From the NCBI RefSeq assembly GCF_003751085.1, contig NZ_RJJY01000002.1:806001-870000 (forward strand): a stretch of 64,000 nt of DNA. Direction: 5' to 3'. The position numbers were made by a program, and so were the translations under genes. Origin of the DNA: Micromonospora sp. Llam0 (GTDB lineage Bacteria > Actinomycetota > Actinomycetes > Mycobacteriales > Micromonosporaceae). How positions within the stretch are numbered: position 1 is the stretch's first letter; each line of letters starts with the position of its first letter. Positions 40,725 through 48,733 of this stretch are shown here, one piece after another. Below the pieces are notes generated by a model. That model saw only the letters and a list, made by a program, of their open reading frames with translations, had not been told where the DNA came from and ran no database searches.

Positions 40725-40767
40725 CCGCGGGCCCCGGATGCGTGCCACCTGCATCCGGGGCCCGCGG
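40725..40767. terminator. Terminator hairpin between hbhA-like and DUF2516 genes
   Basis: Perfect 17-bp stem (CCGCGGGCCCCGGATGC and complement), nine-base loop. It follows the stop of the HBHA-like gene (minus strand) and lies 15 bases upstream of the DUF2516 start, so it separates the two transcription units. Confidence 0.85.
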
Positions 40768-40787
40768 GTCACCCGGACCCGCCGGAA

Positions 40788-41249
40788 CTACTCGGCCTTG
40801 GCCTGGGTGGGCTTGGCCGGCTCGGTCGAATCGGCTTCCGGTGCCGCGGTGACCTGGGCCGGAGCCTCGGTGGTCTCCATGTCGGCGTTGACGGTGTCGG
40901 CGGCCCGGACCACCCCGGTGCCGACGACCCGCTCGCCGTGCGCCACCAGCGTGCCGTAGATCGCCACGGCTCGCTGCCCGGCCGACTGGGCACCGGCGAG
41001 CACCGCGTCGCGGTTGCGCAGCGCGATCGCCCGCAGGCGCTCCAGGTCGGCACCGGTGTTGGCCCGTTCACGCAGCTCGGCGGTGCCCTGTGCGGCCTTC
41101 TCCCGCAGGCCGACGGTGCCGAGGGTGGCCTTGCCGGTCAGCTGGGTGACGGCCACCGGCAGCTTGCGCAGCTGCTGGTAAGCCAGGTCCCCGGCGCCGG
41201 CGACGGCGTACAGGGGTGCGGGGATCCGCTTGGTCTTCGGCTGGCTCAT
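40788..41249 (-). CDS. HBHA-like (heparin-binding hemagglutinin) protein
   Basis: 153 residues. IPAPLYAVAGAGDLAYQQLR, KLPVAVTQLTGKATLGTVGL, a helical ADLERLRAIALRNRDAVLAG and an Ala/Pro/Glu/Lys end with fewer Lys repeats than mycobacterial HBHA. Family members are surface-linked or cytoplasmic helical proteins; adhesion is not implied here. Overlaps the XRE regulator end by four bases, the same arrangement as in other actinomycetes. Confidence 0.75.
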   Translation of the reverse strand: MSQPKTKRIPAPLYAVAGAGDLAYQQLRKLPVAVTQLTGKATLGTVGLREKAAQGTAELRERANTGADLERLRAIALRNRDAVLAGAQSAGQRAVAIYGTLVAHGERVVGTGVVRAADTVNADMETTEAPAQVTAAPEADSTEPAKPTQAKAE

Positions 41250-41830
41250 CGTTGCTCCTCCTCGGCCGCCGCGGCGGCCTGCTCGGTTCCCCCGGCCCGG
41301 GGCGTACGACGCCGGGGGGTGGTCTTCTGCCGGGAAGTGGTCCTGGTCGGCGCGGTGGGCGGCGGGTCCTCGGTCGCCGGGCTAGGCGCGGCCCCGGCCT
41401 CGGTGACGGCGACCGACTGCAGGGTCTGCTCCTCAACTTCTTCGGCGGCGGTAGCTGCGTCCGCGTCGGCGTCCGGTCCGGCGTGCCGGGCGTTCTCCCG
41501 GCGGAACGTCTCGTAGATCTGGCTCAGCGACTGCTTCTGCGCCATGGTGAGGTCGGGGTCCGAAGCGATCGCGGCAAGCACGCCCTGGCCGTCCTTGTCG
41601 TCGAGCAGCCCGGCCCGCAGGTACATCACCGGGGTGGAGACCCGCAGCGCGCTGGCCAACTGCTGGAGCACCTCCGCGCTCGGCTTGCGCAGGCCGCGCT
41701 CCACCTGGCTGAGGTAGGGGTTGCTGACGCCGGCCTGCTCGGCGAGCTGCCGCAGCGAGATGCGGGCGTTGTGCCGCAGGTCGCGGATGAAGCCCCCGAT
41801 GTCGCGAGGCAGGTCCTTCGGTGTGGCCAT
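41246..41830 (-). CDS. XRE-family transcriptional regulator
   Basis: 194 residues from ATG 41830. HTH about residues 8-68: DIGGFIRDLRHNARISLRQL, AEQAGVSNPYLSQVERGLRK, PSAEVLQQLASALRVS. Then a helical part (MAQKQSLSQIYETFRRENAR) and a disordered Ala/Thr/Pro tail. Probably autoregulated through the GCTAGCG/CGCTAAC repeats upstream and coupled to the hbhA-like gene. Confidence 0.85.
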   Translation of the reverse strand: MATPKDLPRDIGGFIRDLRHNARISLRQLAEQAGVSNPYLSQVERGLRKPSAEVLQQLASALRVSTPVMYLRAGLLDDKDGQGVLAAIASDPDLTMAQKQSLSQIYETFRRENARHAGPDADADAATAAEEVEEQTLQSVAVTEAGAAPSPATEDPPPTAPTRTTSRQKTTPRRRTPRAGGTEQAAAAAEEEQR

Positions 41831-41861
41831 GTCTCGACGGTAACCCGATCTGCTTGCAACT

Positions 41862-41889
41862 GCTAGCGAAACGCTAACGAAAGTTAGCG
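41862..41889. promoter_or_regulatory. Operator-like repeats upstream of the XRE gene
   Basis: Inverted repeat CGCTAAC-GAAA-GTTAGCG (41872-41889) with an additional related half-site GCTAGCG (41862-41868), 32-59 bases before the XRE start. Likely binding site of the XRE regulator itself. Confidence 0.65.
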
Positions 41890-41972
41890 GGGTCACCGAG
41901 AAGAGCCGTCGGGAGGAGCGGTCGAGAAAGTCGTTGGCGGCCGGCCGCCCCGTGACGCTAGGCTCCCCGCCG

Positions 41973-42782
41973 ATGGCGACGATCCGGGTAGGCGACGCGA
42001 CGATCAGCTACGACGACGTCGGTACCGGGCCGCCCGTACTGCTGATCCACGCCGGCATCGCCGACCGCCGGATGTGGCGGGCGCAGGTCGCCGCGCTGCG
42101 CGACCGGCACCGGGTGATCGCCATGGACCTGCGCGGCTACGGCGAGTCCGACCTGCCGGCCACCCCGTTCGCCCACCACGACGACGTGGTCGGCCTGCTG
42201 GATGCGCTCGGCGTCACCCGCGCCGCACTGGTCGGCTGCTCGTTCGGCGGCGCGGTCGCCATCGACGCGACCCTCGCCCACCCCGACCGGGTCACCGCGC
42301 TCGCCCTGTTCGGGTCGGCGCTGGGCGGTCACGACTGGTCCGACGCCACCGAGCAGCTCTGGGACGACCTGGTCGGCGCGGTGCACCCGGAGGACCTGGA
42401 CGCGATGGCCGACGCCGAGGTGCGGTTCTGGGTCGTCGGCCCACACCGGCAGCCCGCCGACGTCGATCCCGAGCTGATCACGTTCGCCCGCGAGATGGAC
42501 CGCCGCGCGCTCGCCGCCGAAGCCGCGCTCGGCGACGTCACCCACCGCGAACTCGATCCACCGGCAGCCCGCCGGCTCGGTGAGATCGGCGTGCCGGTGC
42601 TGGTCGGCGCCGGCGCGCTCGACGTGCCGGACATCCTCGCCCTGGCCGACCTGATCAGCACCGGCATCCCGACCGCCCGGCGGCTGCCGGACGTGCCCGG
42701 CGCGGCCCACCTGCTGCCGTTGGAGTGCCCCGGGCCGGTCGACGCCGCGCTGCGCGAGTTCCTCGCCGACACCGCGCGATAG
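41973..42782 (+). CDS. Alpha/beta hydrolase
   Basis: 269 residues from ATG 41973. VLLIHAGIADRRMW, DLRGYGESDLP, nucleophile LVGCSFGGAVAID, acid GALDVPD, and the His of PGAAHLLPLE: complete triad. Resembles the large group of actinobacterial alpha/beta hydrolases; substrate unknown. A TAGGCT box (41959-41964) lies eight bases before ATG, so the message may be leaderless. Confidence 0.85.
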   Translation: MATIRVGDATISYDDVGTGPPVLLIHAGIADRRMWRAQVAALRDRHRVIAMDLRGYGESDLPATPFAHHDDVVGLLDALGVTRAALVGCSFGGAVAIDATLAHPDRVTALALFGSALGGHDWSDATEQLWDDLVGAVHPEDLDAMADAEVRFWVVGPHRQPADVDPELITFAREMDRRALAAEAALGDVTHRELDPPAARRLGEIGVPVLVGAGALDVPDILALADLISTGIPTARRLPDVPGAAHLLPLECPGPVDAALREFLADTAR

Positions 42783-42830
42783 CCGCCCACACCGCGCGAC
42801 AGCCCGCTCGTCCGCCGGCCAGTCTCGTCG

Positions 42831-43823
42831 TCAGGACGGCCAGCACAGGGCGCGCAGCGTGCCGACCGGCTGGCCGCCGCCGAGCACCGGCGGCTCACCG
42901 AGTTCGGCCAGAGCCACCGGATCCAGGCCTTCGGCGTCGGGGCCGGTGCCGACGCCGAGCCGGCGTAGTGCGGCGACCACCGGCGGCACCGTCGCCCGCT
43001 GCGCGCCGTCGTCGACCTTCACCGCGATCGCCCCGACGCCGGGCACCGCCACCGCCAACACACCCTCCGCGCCGACCTTGGCCAGCAGCCCGGGCACCGC
43101 CCGCATCAGCCGGGTGTCGGCCCGTCCGGTGCCGGCCACCAGCTCCGGGTACGCCCGCATCGCGTCCGCCACGGTCCGCTCCACCGACCCGGCAGGGCCG
43201 TGCACCAGGCGCAGGAACGCCCGCGCCACCGCGGTCAGCGACAACGCCAGCACCGGCGCGCCGCAGCCGTCCACCCCGACGGCGGCGGCCGGCTCACCGG
43301 CGTACTCCTCGACGGCGGCCCGGATCCGTTCCTGCAACGGATGCTCCGGATGCCAGTACTCCTCCACCGGCCAGCCGGCCGCCCGGCAGGTCAGCAGCAT
43401 CCCGGCATGCTTGCCGGAGCAGTTCATCTGCAGCCGGCTCGGCCCGCCACCGGCCCGCAGCACGTCGGCTACGGCGGCCGCGCCGACCGGCAGCTCCGGC
43501 GGGCAGCGCAGCGCCGCCTCGGTGAGCCCGGCGGTACGCAGCAACGCGGCCACCCGGGCCAGGTGGAAGTCCTCGCCACTGTGGCTGGCACAGACCACCG
43601 CCAGATCGGCTGGATCGGCCAGCCGCAGCCCGGCCCACAACATGCCGATCGCCTGCAACGGCTTGTTCGCCGACCGGGGAAACACCGGCGACTCCACGTC
43701 GCCGAACCGCTCCCGCAGGCCGCCGTCAGCGGCCAGCACCACCAGTGAGCCGTGATGCCGGCTCTCCCCGAAACCGGAGCGAACCATCTCGACCAGCGGC
43801 ACCCCGCCGGCGTACCCGGTCAA
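42831..43823 (-). CDS. L-asparaginase (asparaginase II family)
   Basis: 330 residues. EMVRSGFGESRHHGSLVVLA, VFPRSANKPLQAIGML, CASHSGEDFHLARVAALLRT, QMNCSGKHAGMLLTCRAAGW and VDGCGAPVLALSLTAVARAF are the landmarks of the thermolabile-type/AnsA-like asparaginase II family. Hydrolyses asparagine to aspartate and ammonia. TTG 43823 gives the full frame; ATG 43787 is another candidate. Its gene follows ygfZ with 17 bases between. Confidence 0.85.
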   Translation of the reverse strand: MTGYAGGVPLVEMVRSGFGESRHHGSLVVLAADGGLRERFGDVESPVFPRSANKPLQAIGMLWAGLRLADPADLAVVCASHSGEDFHLARVAALLRTAGLTEAALRCPPELPVGAAAVADVLRAGGGPSRLQMNCSGKHAGMLLTCRAAGWPVEEYWHPEHPLQERIRAAVEEYAGEPAAAVGVDGCGAPVLALSLTAVARAFLRLVHGPAGSVERTVADAMRAYPELVAGTGRADTRLMRAVPGLLAKVGAEGVLAVAVPGVGAIAVKVDDGAQRATVPPVVAALRRLGVGTGPDAEGLDPVALAELGEPPVLGGGQPVGTLRALCWPS

Positions 43824-43840
43824 CTCTGCGCCATCCCGGC

Positions 43841-44932
43841 TCAGGGCTCGATCGCGGCGGTGAACTCACCGGCACGCAGATCGGCATCGTCCGGCACGTT
43901 GCGTTTCACCACCGCCAGGGCGACCATGCCGAGCTCGTGGTGGCGCAGCGCGGTGCCGACGAAGCCGACCGTCCGTCCCTCCAGGGTCAGCGGGGTGCCG
44001 GCGTCCGGCGGGGTGTCACTGGCCACTCCGTCGAGGTGCAGCAGCACCAGCCGGCGCGGCGGCCGGCCCAGGTTGTGCACCCGGGCCACCGTCTCCTGCC
44101 CCCGGTAGCAGCCCTTGTCGAGGTGGACCGCCGGCCCGAGCAGGCCGACCTCCGCCGGGATCGCCCGGTGGTCGGTTTCCAGACCGACCCGGGGGGTACG
44201 CGAGGCGACCCGCATCGCCTCGTACGCCCACAGCCCGGCCGGTGCGGCACCGGCCGCGGTCGCCTCGGCCACCAGCTGTGCCGTCGCGGACCGGGGCACC
44301 AGCAGGTCGACGCCGAGTGGCACCCGGCGGGCCCAGCCGCCCCGGTACGGCCCGTCGGTCGGCAGCGCGGCCACCGGGTAGAGCACGGTGGGCCGGCCGG
44401 GGATCGACCCGGCGGCGAACTTCGACGCGGGCACCGGCAGCAGGTCCGGGTCGGCCAGCCCGGTCACGCCCAGCGCCGCCGCCGCGTCGACCGCAGCCGG
44501 GCCGACCAGCGACAGCACCGCCCAGTCGGCGGTCACCTCCGCCGGGTCGACCTCGGTGAAGAATCGCATCTTCAGCAGGTACGCCAGCAGCTCGCCGGCC
44601 ATCTGCGGCTCGGTGTCCAGCCAGGTGGTCGTGCCGTCCTCGGCGACCATCGCGTGCTGCTCCACATGGCCGTGTGGGGAGAGCACCAGCAGCTCGGTGC
44701 CCTGACCGGCGCGCAGCGTCGCCAGGTGCTGGGTGGTCAGGGTGTGCAGCCAGCCGATCCGTTCGGCACCGGGCACCGCGAGCACTCCCCGGTTGCTCCG
44801 GTCGACCAGGCCGACCTCGGTGGCGAGCCGGCGCTGCTCGCGCATCGGGTCGCCGTAGTGGGCGGCGACCCCGGTGTCGGGGGATCCGGTGGCCACGTCG
44901 GCGATGTCCACCGCACCGGGTATGTCGATCAC
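43841..44932 (-). CDS. ygfZ: Folate-binding YgfZ-like protein (Fe-S assembly)
   Basis: 363 residues from GTG 44932 (GTGA overlap with fur). AminomethylT-like fold: LVDRSNRGVLAVPGAERIGW, HGHVEQHAMVAED, and the signature KGCYRGQETVARVHNLG near residue 260. YgfZ/IBA57 proteins use folate to support maturation of some iron-sulfur enzymes. Coupling with a Fur-family gene suits iron metabolism. Confidence 0.9.
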   Translation of the reverse strand: MIDIPGAVDIADVATGSPDTGVAAHYGDPMREQRRLATEVGLVDRSNRGVLAVPGAERIGWLHTLTTQHLATLRAGQGTELLVLSPHGHVEQHAMVAEDGTTTWLDTEPQMAGELLAYLLKMRFFTEVDPAEVTADWAVLSLVGPAAVDAAAALGVTGLADPDLLPVPASKFAAGSIPGRPTVLYPVAALPTDGPYRGGWARRVPLGVDLLVPRSATAQLVAEATAAGAAPAGLWAYEAMRVASRTPRVGLETDHRAIPAEVGLLGPAVHLDKGCYRGQETVARVHNLGRPPRRLVLLHLDGVASDTPPDAGTPLTLEGRTVGFVGTALRHHELGMVALAVVKRNVPDDADLRAGEFTAAIEP

Positions 44933-45360
44933 TGTTTTCCTCCGCACCGCTCGCAGGTGCCGAACAACGCCATGTGGCCGATGTCGACTTGGAAGCCGCG
45001 CTGTTCGGCGAGCGCGGTGATCAGCGGCTCGGCCAGCACCGGGTCCATCTCCGAGACCGACTTGCAGGACCGGCAGACCAGGTGGACGTGCTGGTCCTCG
45101 CCGACCGAGTGGAACGTCGGCGAACCGTGCGACAGGTGGGTGTGGGTGACCAGGCCCAGCTCTTCGAACAGCTCCAGGGTGCGGTAGATGGTGGTGATGT
45201 TCACCCCGGCGGCGACCTCGCGCACCGCGTTGAGCACCTGCTCCGGGGTGGCGTGTCCTAGCTCGTGCACCGCTTCCAGGATCAGCTGACGCTGCGCGGT
45301 CAGCCGTAGCCCGCGCGAGCGCAGCATCTCTGCCAGGGAAGATTCAGCCACCGTCGCCAT
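44929..45360 (-). CDS. Fur-family metalloregulator
   Basis: 143 residues. LRSRGLRLTAQRQLILEAVH, NITTIYRTLELFEELGLVTH, EDQHVHLVCRSCKSVSEMDP and the last FGTCERCGGK. Two CxxC pairs form the structural zinc site. Which metal is sensed (Fe, Zn or Mn) cannot be decided by eye; the link to ygfZ favours iron. It ends in overlap with ygfZ. Confidence 0.9.
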   Translation of the reverse strand: MATVAESSLAEMLRSRGLRLTAQRQLILEAVHELGHATPEQVLNAVREVAAGVNITTIYRTLELFEELGLVTHTHLSHGSPTFHSVGEDQHVHLVCRSCKSVSEMDPVLAEPLITALAEQRGFQVDIGHMALFGTCERCGGKQ

Positions 45361-45426
45361 CCTATCGCCGCCGTCTCCGTAGCCGACCGATCTCCGTAGC
45401 CGACCGGTCTCCGTTGCCGAGCCGGA

Positions 45427-46056
45427 TCAGCCGCCGACCCGGATCAGCCGGGCGGACAGGTGCGGGGAGAGCGGCTGACCGACCGCGGCCATTTCCTGGG
45501 CGTACAGCAGCGCCCCCTCGACGATGCCGAACAGCCGGTGGCCGCCGGTGACCTCCTTGGCGGTACCGGTACGCACCACGGCGTCGGTGGCCAACTCGAC
45601 CTGCACCCCGGTGACCCGACCCAGGTAGAGCTCCATCACCCCGGTCGGGGTCATCATCGTCGCCTCCAGCTCACCGGTGGCCCGGCCGTCGGCGTCGGTG
45701 ACCGCCCGCCACCAGCCGAGTTCACGGCCGGCCGGGCGCACCGGGCGGGACTGCTCGTCGAGCAGCCAGGCCCGCGACTCGTACTGCAGGAACGGCCGGC
45801 CGTCGTGGCTGATCCGGATCTCCTGCGCGTAGTCGAAGTCCTCGATCGTCGGGTAGCCGCCGCGTCCCCGCCCGCGCCACACCCCGATGTACGGCAGCAG
45901 CGCGTTCAACGCCGGGTGCAGCTTCGGGCCGACCCGCAGGTCGTGACTCTCCTCGAACGGGTACGGGTCGACCGGCGGGGCGTCCAGCCACGGCGGCCGG
46001 ACCGGGTTCTCCTCGGTGCTCGGCTGTCCCGCTCCGGACGCGCTGCTCGCGCTCAT
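45427..46056 (-). CDS. Nitrobindin-like heme-binding protein (DUF1794/THAP4-like)
   Basis: 209 residues. The lipocalin-like motif GVWRGRGRGGYPTIEDFDYA (GxWxGxG), FLQYESRAW, LGWWRAVTDADGRATGELEA and the end GQPLSPHLSARLIRV with the conserved His, the likely heme ligand. Nitrobindins bind ferric heme and react with NO or peroxynitrite. An N-terminal extension of about 40 residues is disordered. Confidence 0.85.
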   Translation of the reverse strand: MSASSASGAGQPSTEENPVRPPWLDAPPVDPYPFEESHDLRVGPKLHPALNALLPYIGVWRGRGRGGYPTIEDFDYAQEIRISHDGRPFLQYESRAWLLDEQSRPVRPAGRELGWWRAVTDADGRATGELEATMMTPTGVMELYLGRVTGVQVELATDAVVRTGTAKEVTGGHRLFGIVEGALLYAQEMAAVGQPLSPHLSARLIRVGG

Positions 46057-46071
46057 CGATCCTCCGCTTTC

Positions 46072-46176
46072 TCACCAGCGTCCACGGCAGATGCGGACCG
46101 CGAGGTAGACCAGGCCACCGGCGAGCGCGCCGAAGCCTGCCACCAGCAGGCTGACGAACCCGATCTCGGTAACCAT
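46072..46176 (-). CDS. Small membrane protein, 34 residues
   Basis: Starts MVTEIGFVSLLVAGFGALAG, one membrane helix, basic end RICRGRW. ATG 46176, divergent from the DsrE gene by 25 bases and ending 16 bases before the nitrobindin start. Small proteins in this place recur in actinomycetes, but the function is unknown. Confidence 0.6.
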   Translation of the reverse strand: MVTEIGFVSLLVAGFGALAGGLVYLAVRICRGRW

Positions 46177-46201
46177 GACAAGGCCATCCTATGCTGGCCG
46201 C

Positions 46202-46567
46202 ATGGCTCGCACTCTCGTCGTGAAGGCGACCGCCGGCTCGGACGAGCCGGAGCGGTGCGCCCAGGCGTTCACCGTAGCGGGCACCGCCGCCGCGGCCGGC
46301 GTCGAGGTCTCCCTCTGGCTGACCGGTGAGTCGGCGTGGTTCGGGCTGCCCGGCCGGGCCGCCGAGTTCGACCTGCCGCATTCGGCGCCGCTGCCCGACC
46401 TGCTGGACGCGGTGCTGGCCAGCGGCGGTCGGGTGACGGTCTGTACGCAGTGCGCGGCCCGCCGTGGGTTCGGCCCGGACGACGTGCTGCCGGGGGTACG
46501 GATCGCCGGGGCGGCGGTCTTCGTCGAGGAGATCATGGCCGACGGCGGCCAGGCCCTCGTCTACTGA
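46202..46567 (+). CDS. DsrE family protein
   Basis: 121 residues. ARTLVVKATAGSDEPERCAQ, GVEVSLWLTGESAWFGLPG, VTVCTQCAARRGFG and GAAVFVEEIMADGGQALVY match DsrE/TusD-like proteins, including the Cys in the position used for sulfur carriage (VCTQC). Perhaps sulfur relay. TATGCT at 46190-46195 lies six bases before ATG, so a leaderless mRNA is likely. Confidence 0.8.
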   Translation: MARTLVVKATAGSDEPERCAQAFTVAGTAAAAGVEVSLWLTGESAWFGLPGRAAEFDLPHSAPLPDLLDAVLASGGRVTVCTQCAARRGFGPDDVLPGVRIAGAAVFVEEIMADGGQALVY

Positions 46568-46607
46568 CCGGGCTGGCGCCGCCGATGCTCAGCGGGGGGC
46601 GGCGGGA

Positions 46608-47564
46608 TCAGCAGGTGAAGTCGGTGGAGGCGATCCAGACGTCGTCGCCGTCGAGCCGCACCACGGTGCCCTTGGTGCCGTACCGGTGGACGAACAGCGG
46701 TGCCTGATCGGAGACCACGGTGGCGCGCGGCATGGTGAAGCCGAGCGATGCCCACTCGTCGGACTCCGCTGTGCTGGCCGCGGTCAGCGCGTAGCTGCTG
46801 AGCTGTCCGTCGCCGTCGGGACAGGGCAGTTCCACCGACGATGCGGCCTGCACGTCGGCCACCCCGAAGGCGCCCGTCAGCACTTCGGCGTGGCTGCGCG
46901 GGGTCGGGCCGACGGTGGCGCCCGGCCGGGGGTCGGCGGGTGCGGGCCGGGACCCACCGGACGCCGGTCGGCAGCCGGTGCTGACCCGCAACTGCACCAC
47001 GCCGGCCCGGATCAGCTCGCCGCGGACCGCGACGAAATCACCGGCGTCGGCACCGAGCCGCGACCGGCCGGTGGTGGCGTCGTGCCGAGCTATCGCGGCG
47101 TAGCTGGCCGGGAGTTGGCGGGCGATCCGGTCGAGCAACGCCGGGCCGGCGTCGGGCGCCGTGTAGGCGGTGAGCACCCGGGTCAGTTCGGCGCCGGGTC
47201 GCATCGGCGTGATCCGGCAGCCGGCGGTGATCTGCTCCTCGGCCAGCACCACCACGCCGGCGTCGCCGACCGCGGCGGTCAGGTCGATCGCCGCCCGGTC
47301 AGCGACGGGCCGGGCCTGTCCGATGTCGCGCTGCTCGCGCACGGTCGGACTGTCGTCCCGCTGGGACTGCACGGCCAGGCCGAACAGCAGCACGCTCCAG
47401 GCCACTGCGGCGGCCGCCAGCCACCACCGCCACCACCGACGCGACGGGCCAGGGCCCGTGGCGTTCGGCGGTACGGCGGCGACTGGCGGTCCCGCCGGCG
47501 GCGGGACCGCTGCGGCCGGGTGTGCCGGCGGGACGGCCGGGGTCGTGGGCGGGTCGTCAGTCAC
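46608..47564 (-). CDS. Single-pass membrane protein, unknown
   Basis: 318 residues. Pro/Ala-rich cytoplasmic start, WRWWLAAAAVAWSVLLFGLA membrane helix at about 45-65, then an extracytoplasmic domain with several Cys (ITAGCRITP, STGCRPASGG, VELPCPDGD, last residues STDFTC). Looks like a conserved Micromonosporaceae-type hypothetical. No family assigned. Confidence 0.7.
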   Translation of the reverse strand: MTDDPPTTPAVPPAHPAAAVPPPAGPPVAAVPPNATGPGPSRRWWRWWLAAAAVAWSVLLFGLAVQSQRDDSPTVREQRDIGQARPVADRAAIDLTAAVGDAGVVVLAEEQITAGCRITPMRPGAELTRVLTAYTAPDAGPALLDRIARQLPASYAAIARHDATTGRSRLGADAGDFVAVRGELIRAGVVQLRVSTGCRPASGGSRPAPADPRPGATVGPTPRSHAEVLTGAFGVADVQAASSVELPCPDGDGQLSSYALTAASTAESDEWASLGFTMPRATVVSDQAPLFVHRYGTKGTVVRLDGDDVWIASTDFTC

Positions 47565-47641
47565 CCGGCCATCGTGCCAGGCACCGACCAGGGCAGCCGG
47601 CCCGCCCGGCAGCCGTCGACAACCGGCCGCCCCGGCAGCGG

Positions 47642-48457
47642 TCAGCAGCCGACCTCGACCGGCCTGCCGATCCGCTGCTCCGGCAACTCCCGATCCGACC
47701 CGTCCCAGCCAGGCTCGTCCGGCACCGCCTCCTCGTGGCCCAGTTCGTCGCGAGCCGCGCTGTCGCGGACCAACTCGTCGCGAGCGGCCAGGTCGTCGCG
47801 AGCGGCCACGTCGTCGCGAGCGGCCACGTCGTCGCGAGCGGCCACGTCGTCGCGAGCGGCCACGTCGTCGCGGACCGCGCCGACGCCGGCCAGGTCGTCC
47901 CGCTGGTACCCGGCCCGGTCGGGTCCCGTCGCCGCCGGTGCGCCGAAGTTGTCCGGCGCGCTTGACGCGAGCCGGTAGCCGACGCCGCGTACGGTCTGGA
48001 TCTCCAGGCCGCCGCCAGCGCCGCGCAACTTGCGGCGCAGCCGTTTGACGGCCGAGTGCAAAATGGCTGTGTCGCCGAGGTAGGCCCCGCCCCAGACCGA
48101 GCCGAAGAGCCGTTCGTAGGTCCAGACCACCACCGGCGGGGTGGCCAGCCGGGCCAACAACTCTCGCTCCAGCCGGGTCAGCGCCAACGGCTCACCCCGC
48201 CAGGTGACGAGATGGCCGGGCACGTCGACGACGAGGTCGCCGAGCACGACCGGCGCCGCCGGCTCCGGGTCCTCCGCCGGTACGGGCGGGAACAGCATCG
48301 CCCGTAACTCGGCCAGATCAGTACAGATGACTACCGTGCCGCAGTCGTCGAGCCGTCTCACGACGCGCTCACGGACGGCTACGTCAGCGGTGACACACAC
48401 GACCAGTGGCACCTCACCGTTGACCACCGCACTCCTCCCCAGGTTGCTGCGTGTCAT
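47642..48457 (-). CDS. Winged-helix (OmpR-type) regulator with tandem-repeat tail
   Basis: 271 residues from ATG 48457. An N-terminal receiver-like part (VPLVVCVTADVAVRERVVRR) lacks a clear phosphorylatable Asp. The DNA-binding domain is standard (LTRLERELLARLATPPVVVW, LHSAVKRLRRKLRGAGGGLE, TVRGVGYRL). After residue about 185 follows an acidic tail with five copies of RDDVAA-type repeats from an 18-bp unit. It probably acts independently of a sensor kinase; none lies nearby. Confidence 0.8.
   Translation of the reverse strand: MTRSNLGRSAVVNGEVPLVVCVTADVAVRERVVRRLDDCGTVVICTDLAELRAMLFPPVPAEDPEPAAPVVLGDLVVDVPGHLVTWRGEPLALTRLERELLARLATPPVVVWTYERLFGSVWGGAYLGDTAILHSAVKRLRRKLRGAGGGLEIQTVRGVGYRLASSAPDNFGAPAATGPDRAGYQRDDLAGVGAVRDDVAARDDVAARDDVAARDDVAARDDLAARDELVRDSAARDELGHEEAVPDEPGWDGSDRELPEQRIGRPVEVGC
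47774..47873 (-). repeat. 18-bp tandem repeat in the winged-helix gene
   Basis: Unit GTCGTCGCGAGCGGCCAC (plus strand) repeated about five times, nearly perfect, encoding RDDVAA on the minus strand. The unit is a multiple of three, so copy-number change keeps frame. Likely variable between strains. Confidence 0.9.
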
Positions 48458-48733
48458 CAGACAACGCCGTTTAGTCGCCGGAGTCAACAGCGACAGTCAC
48501 CGATACCACTGCGGCCCGACGCTCGACCACGTGTTGCCCGGGTACTGCCTGAAAACTGCCCAACAGACCCCATTGATCACCAACGTCGCCCACTAAAGCA
48601 TGACTCGTAGCCGCCGTGCGAAAACTATCCGTAGAGCACAACCCGCACGCGTCTTGGGCGGATTTCGGGCTTTCCGGTCCGCTGATCCCGCGGTTCGACG
48701 AGTACGGACCGCCTACGAGCATGGGGGGACCGC

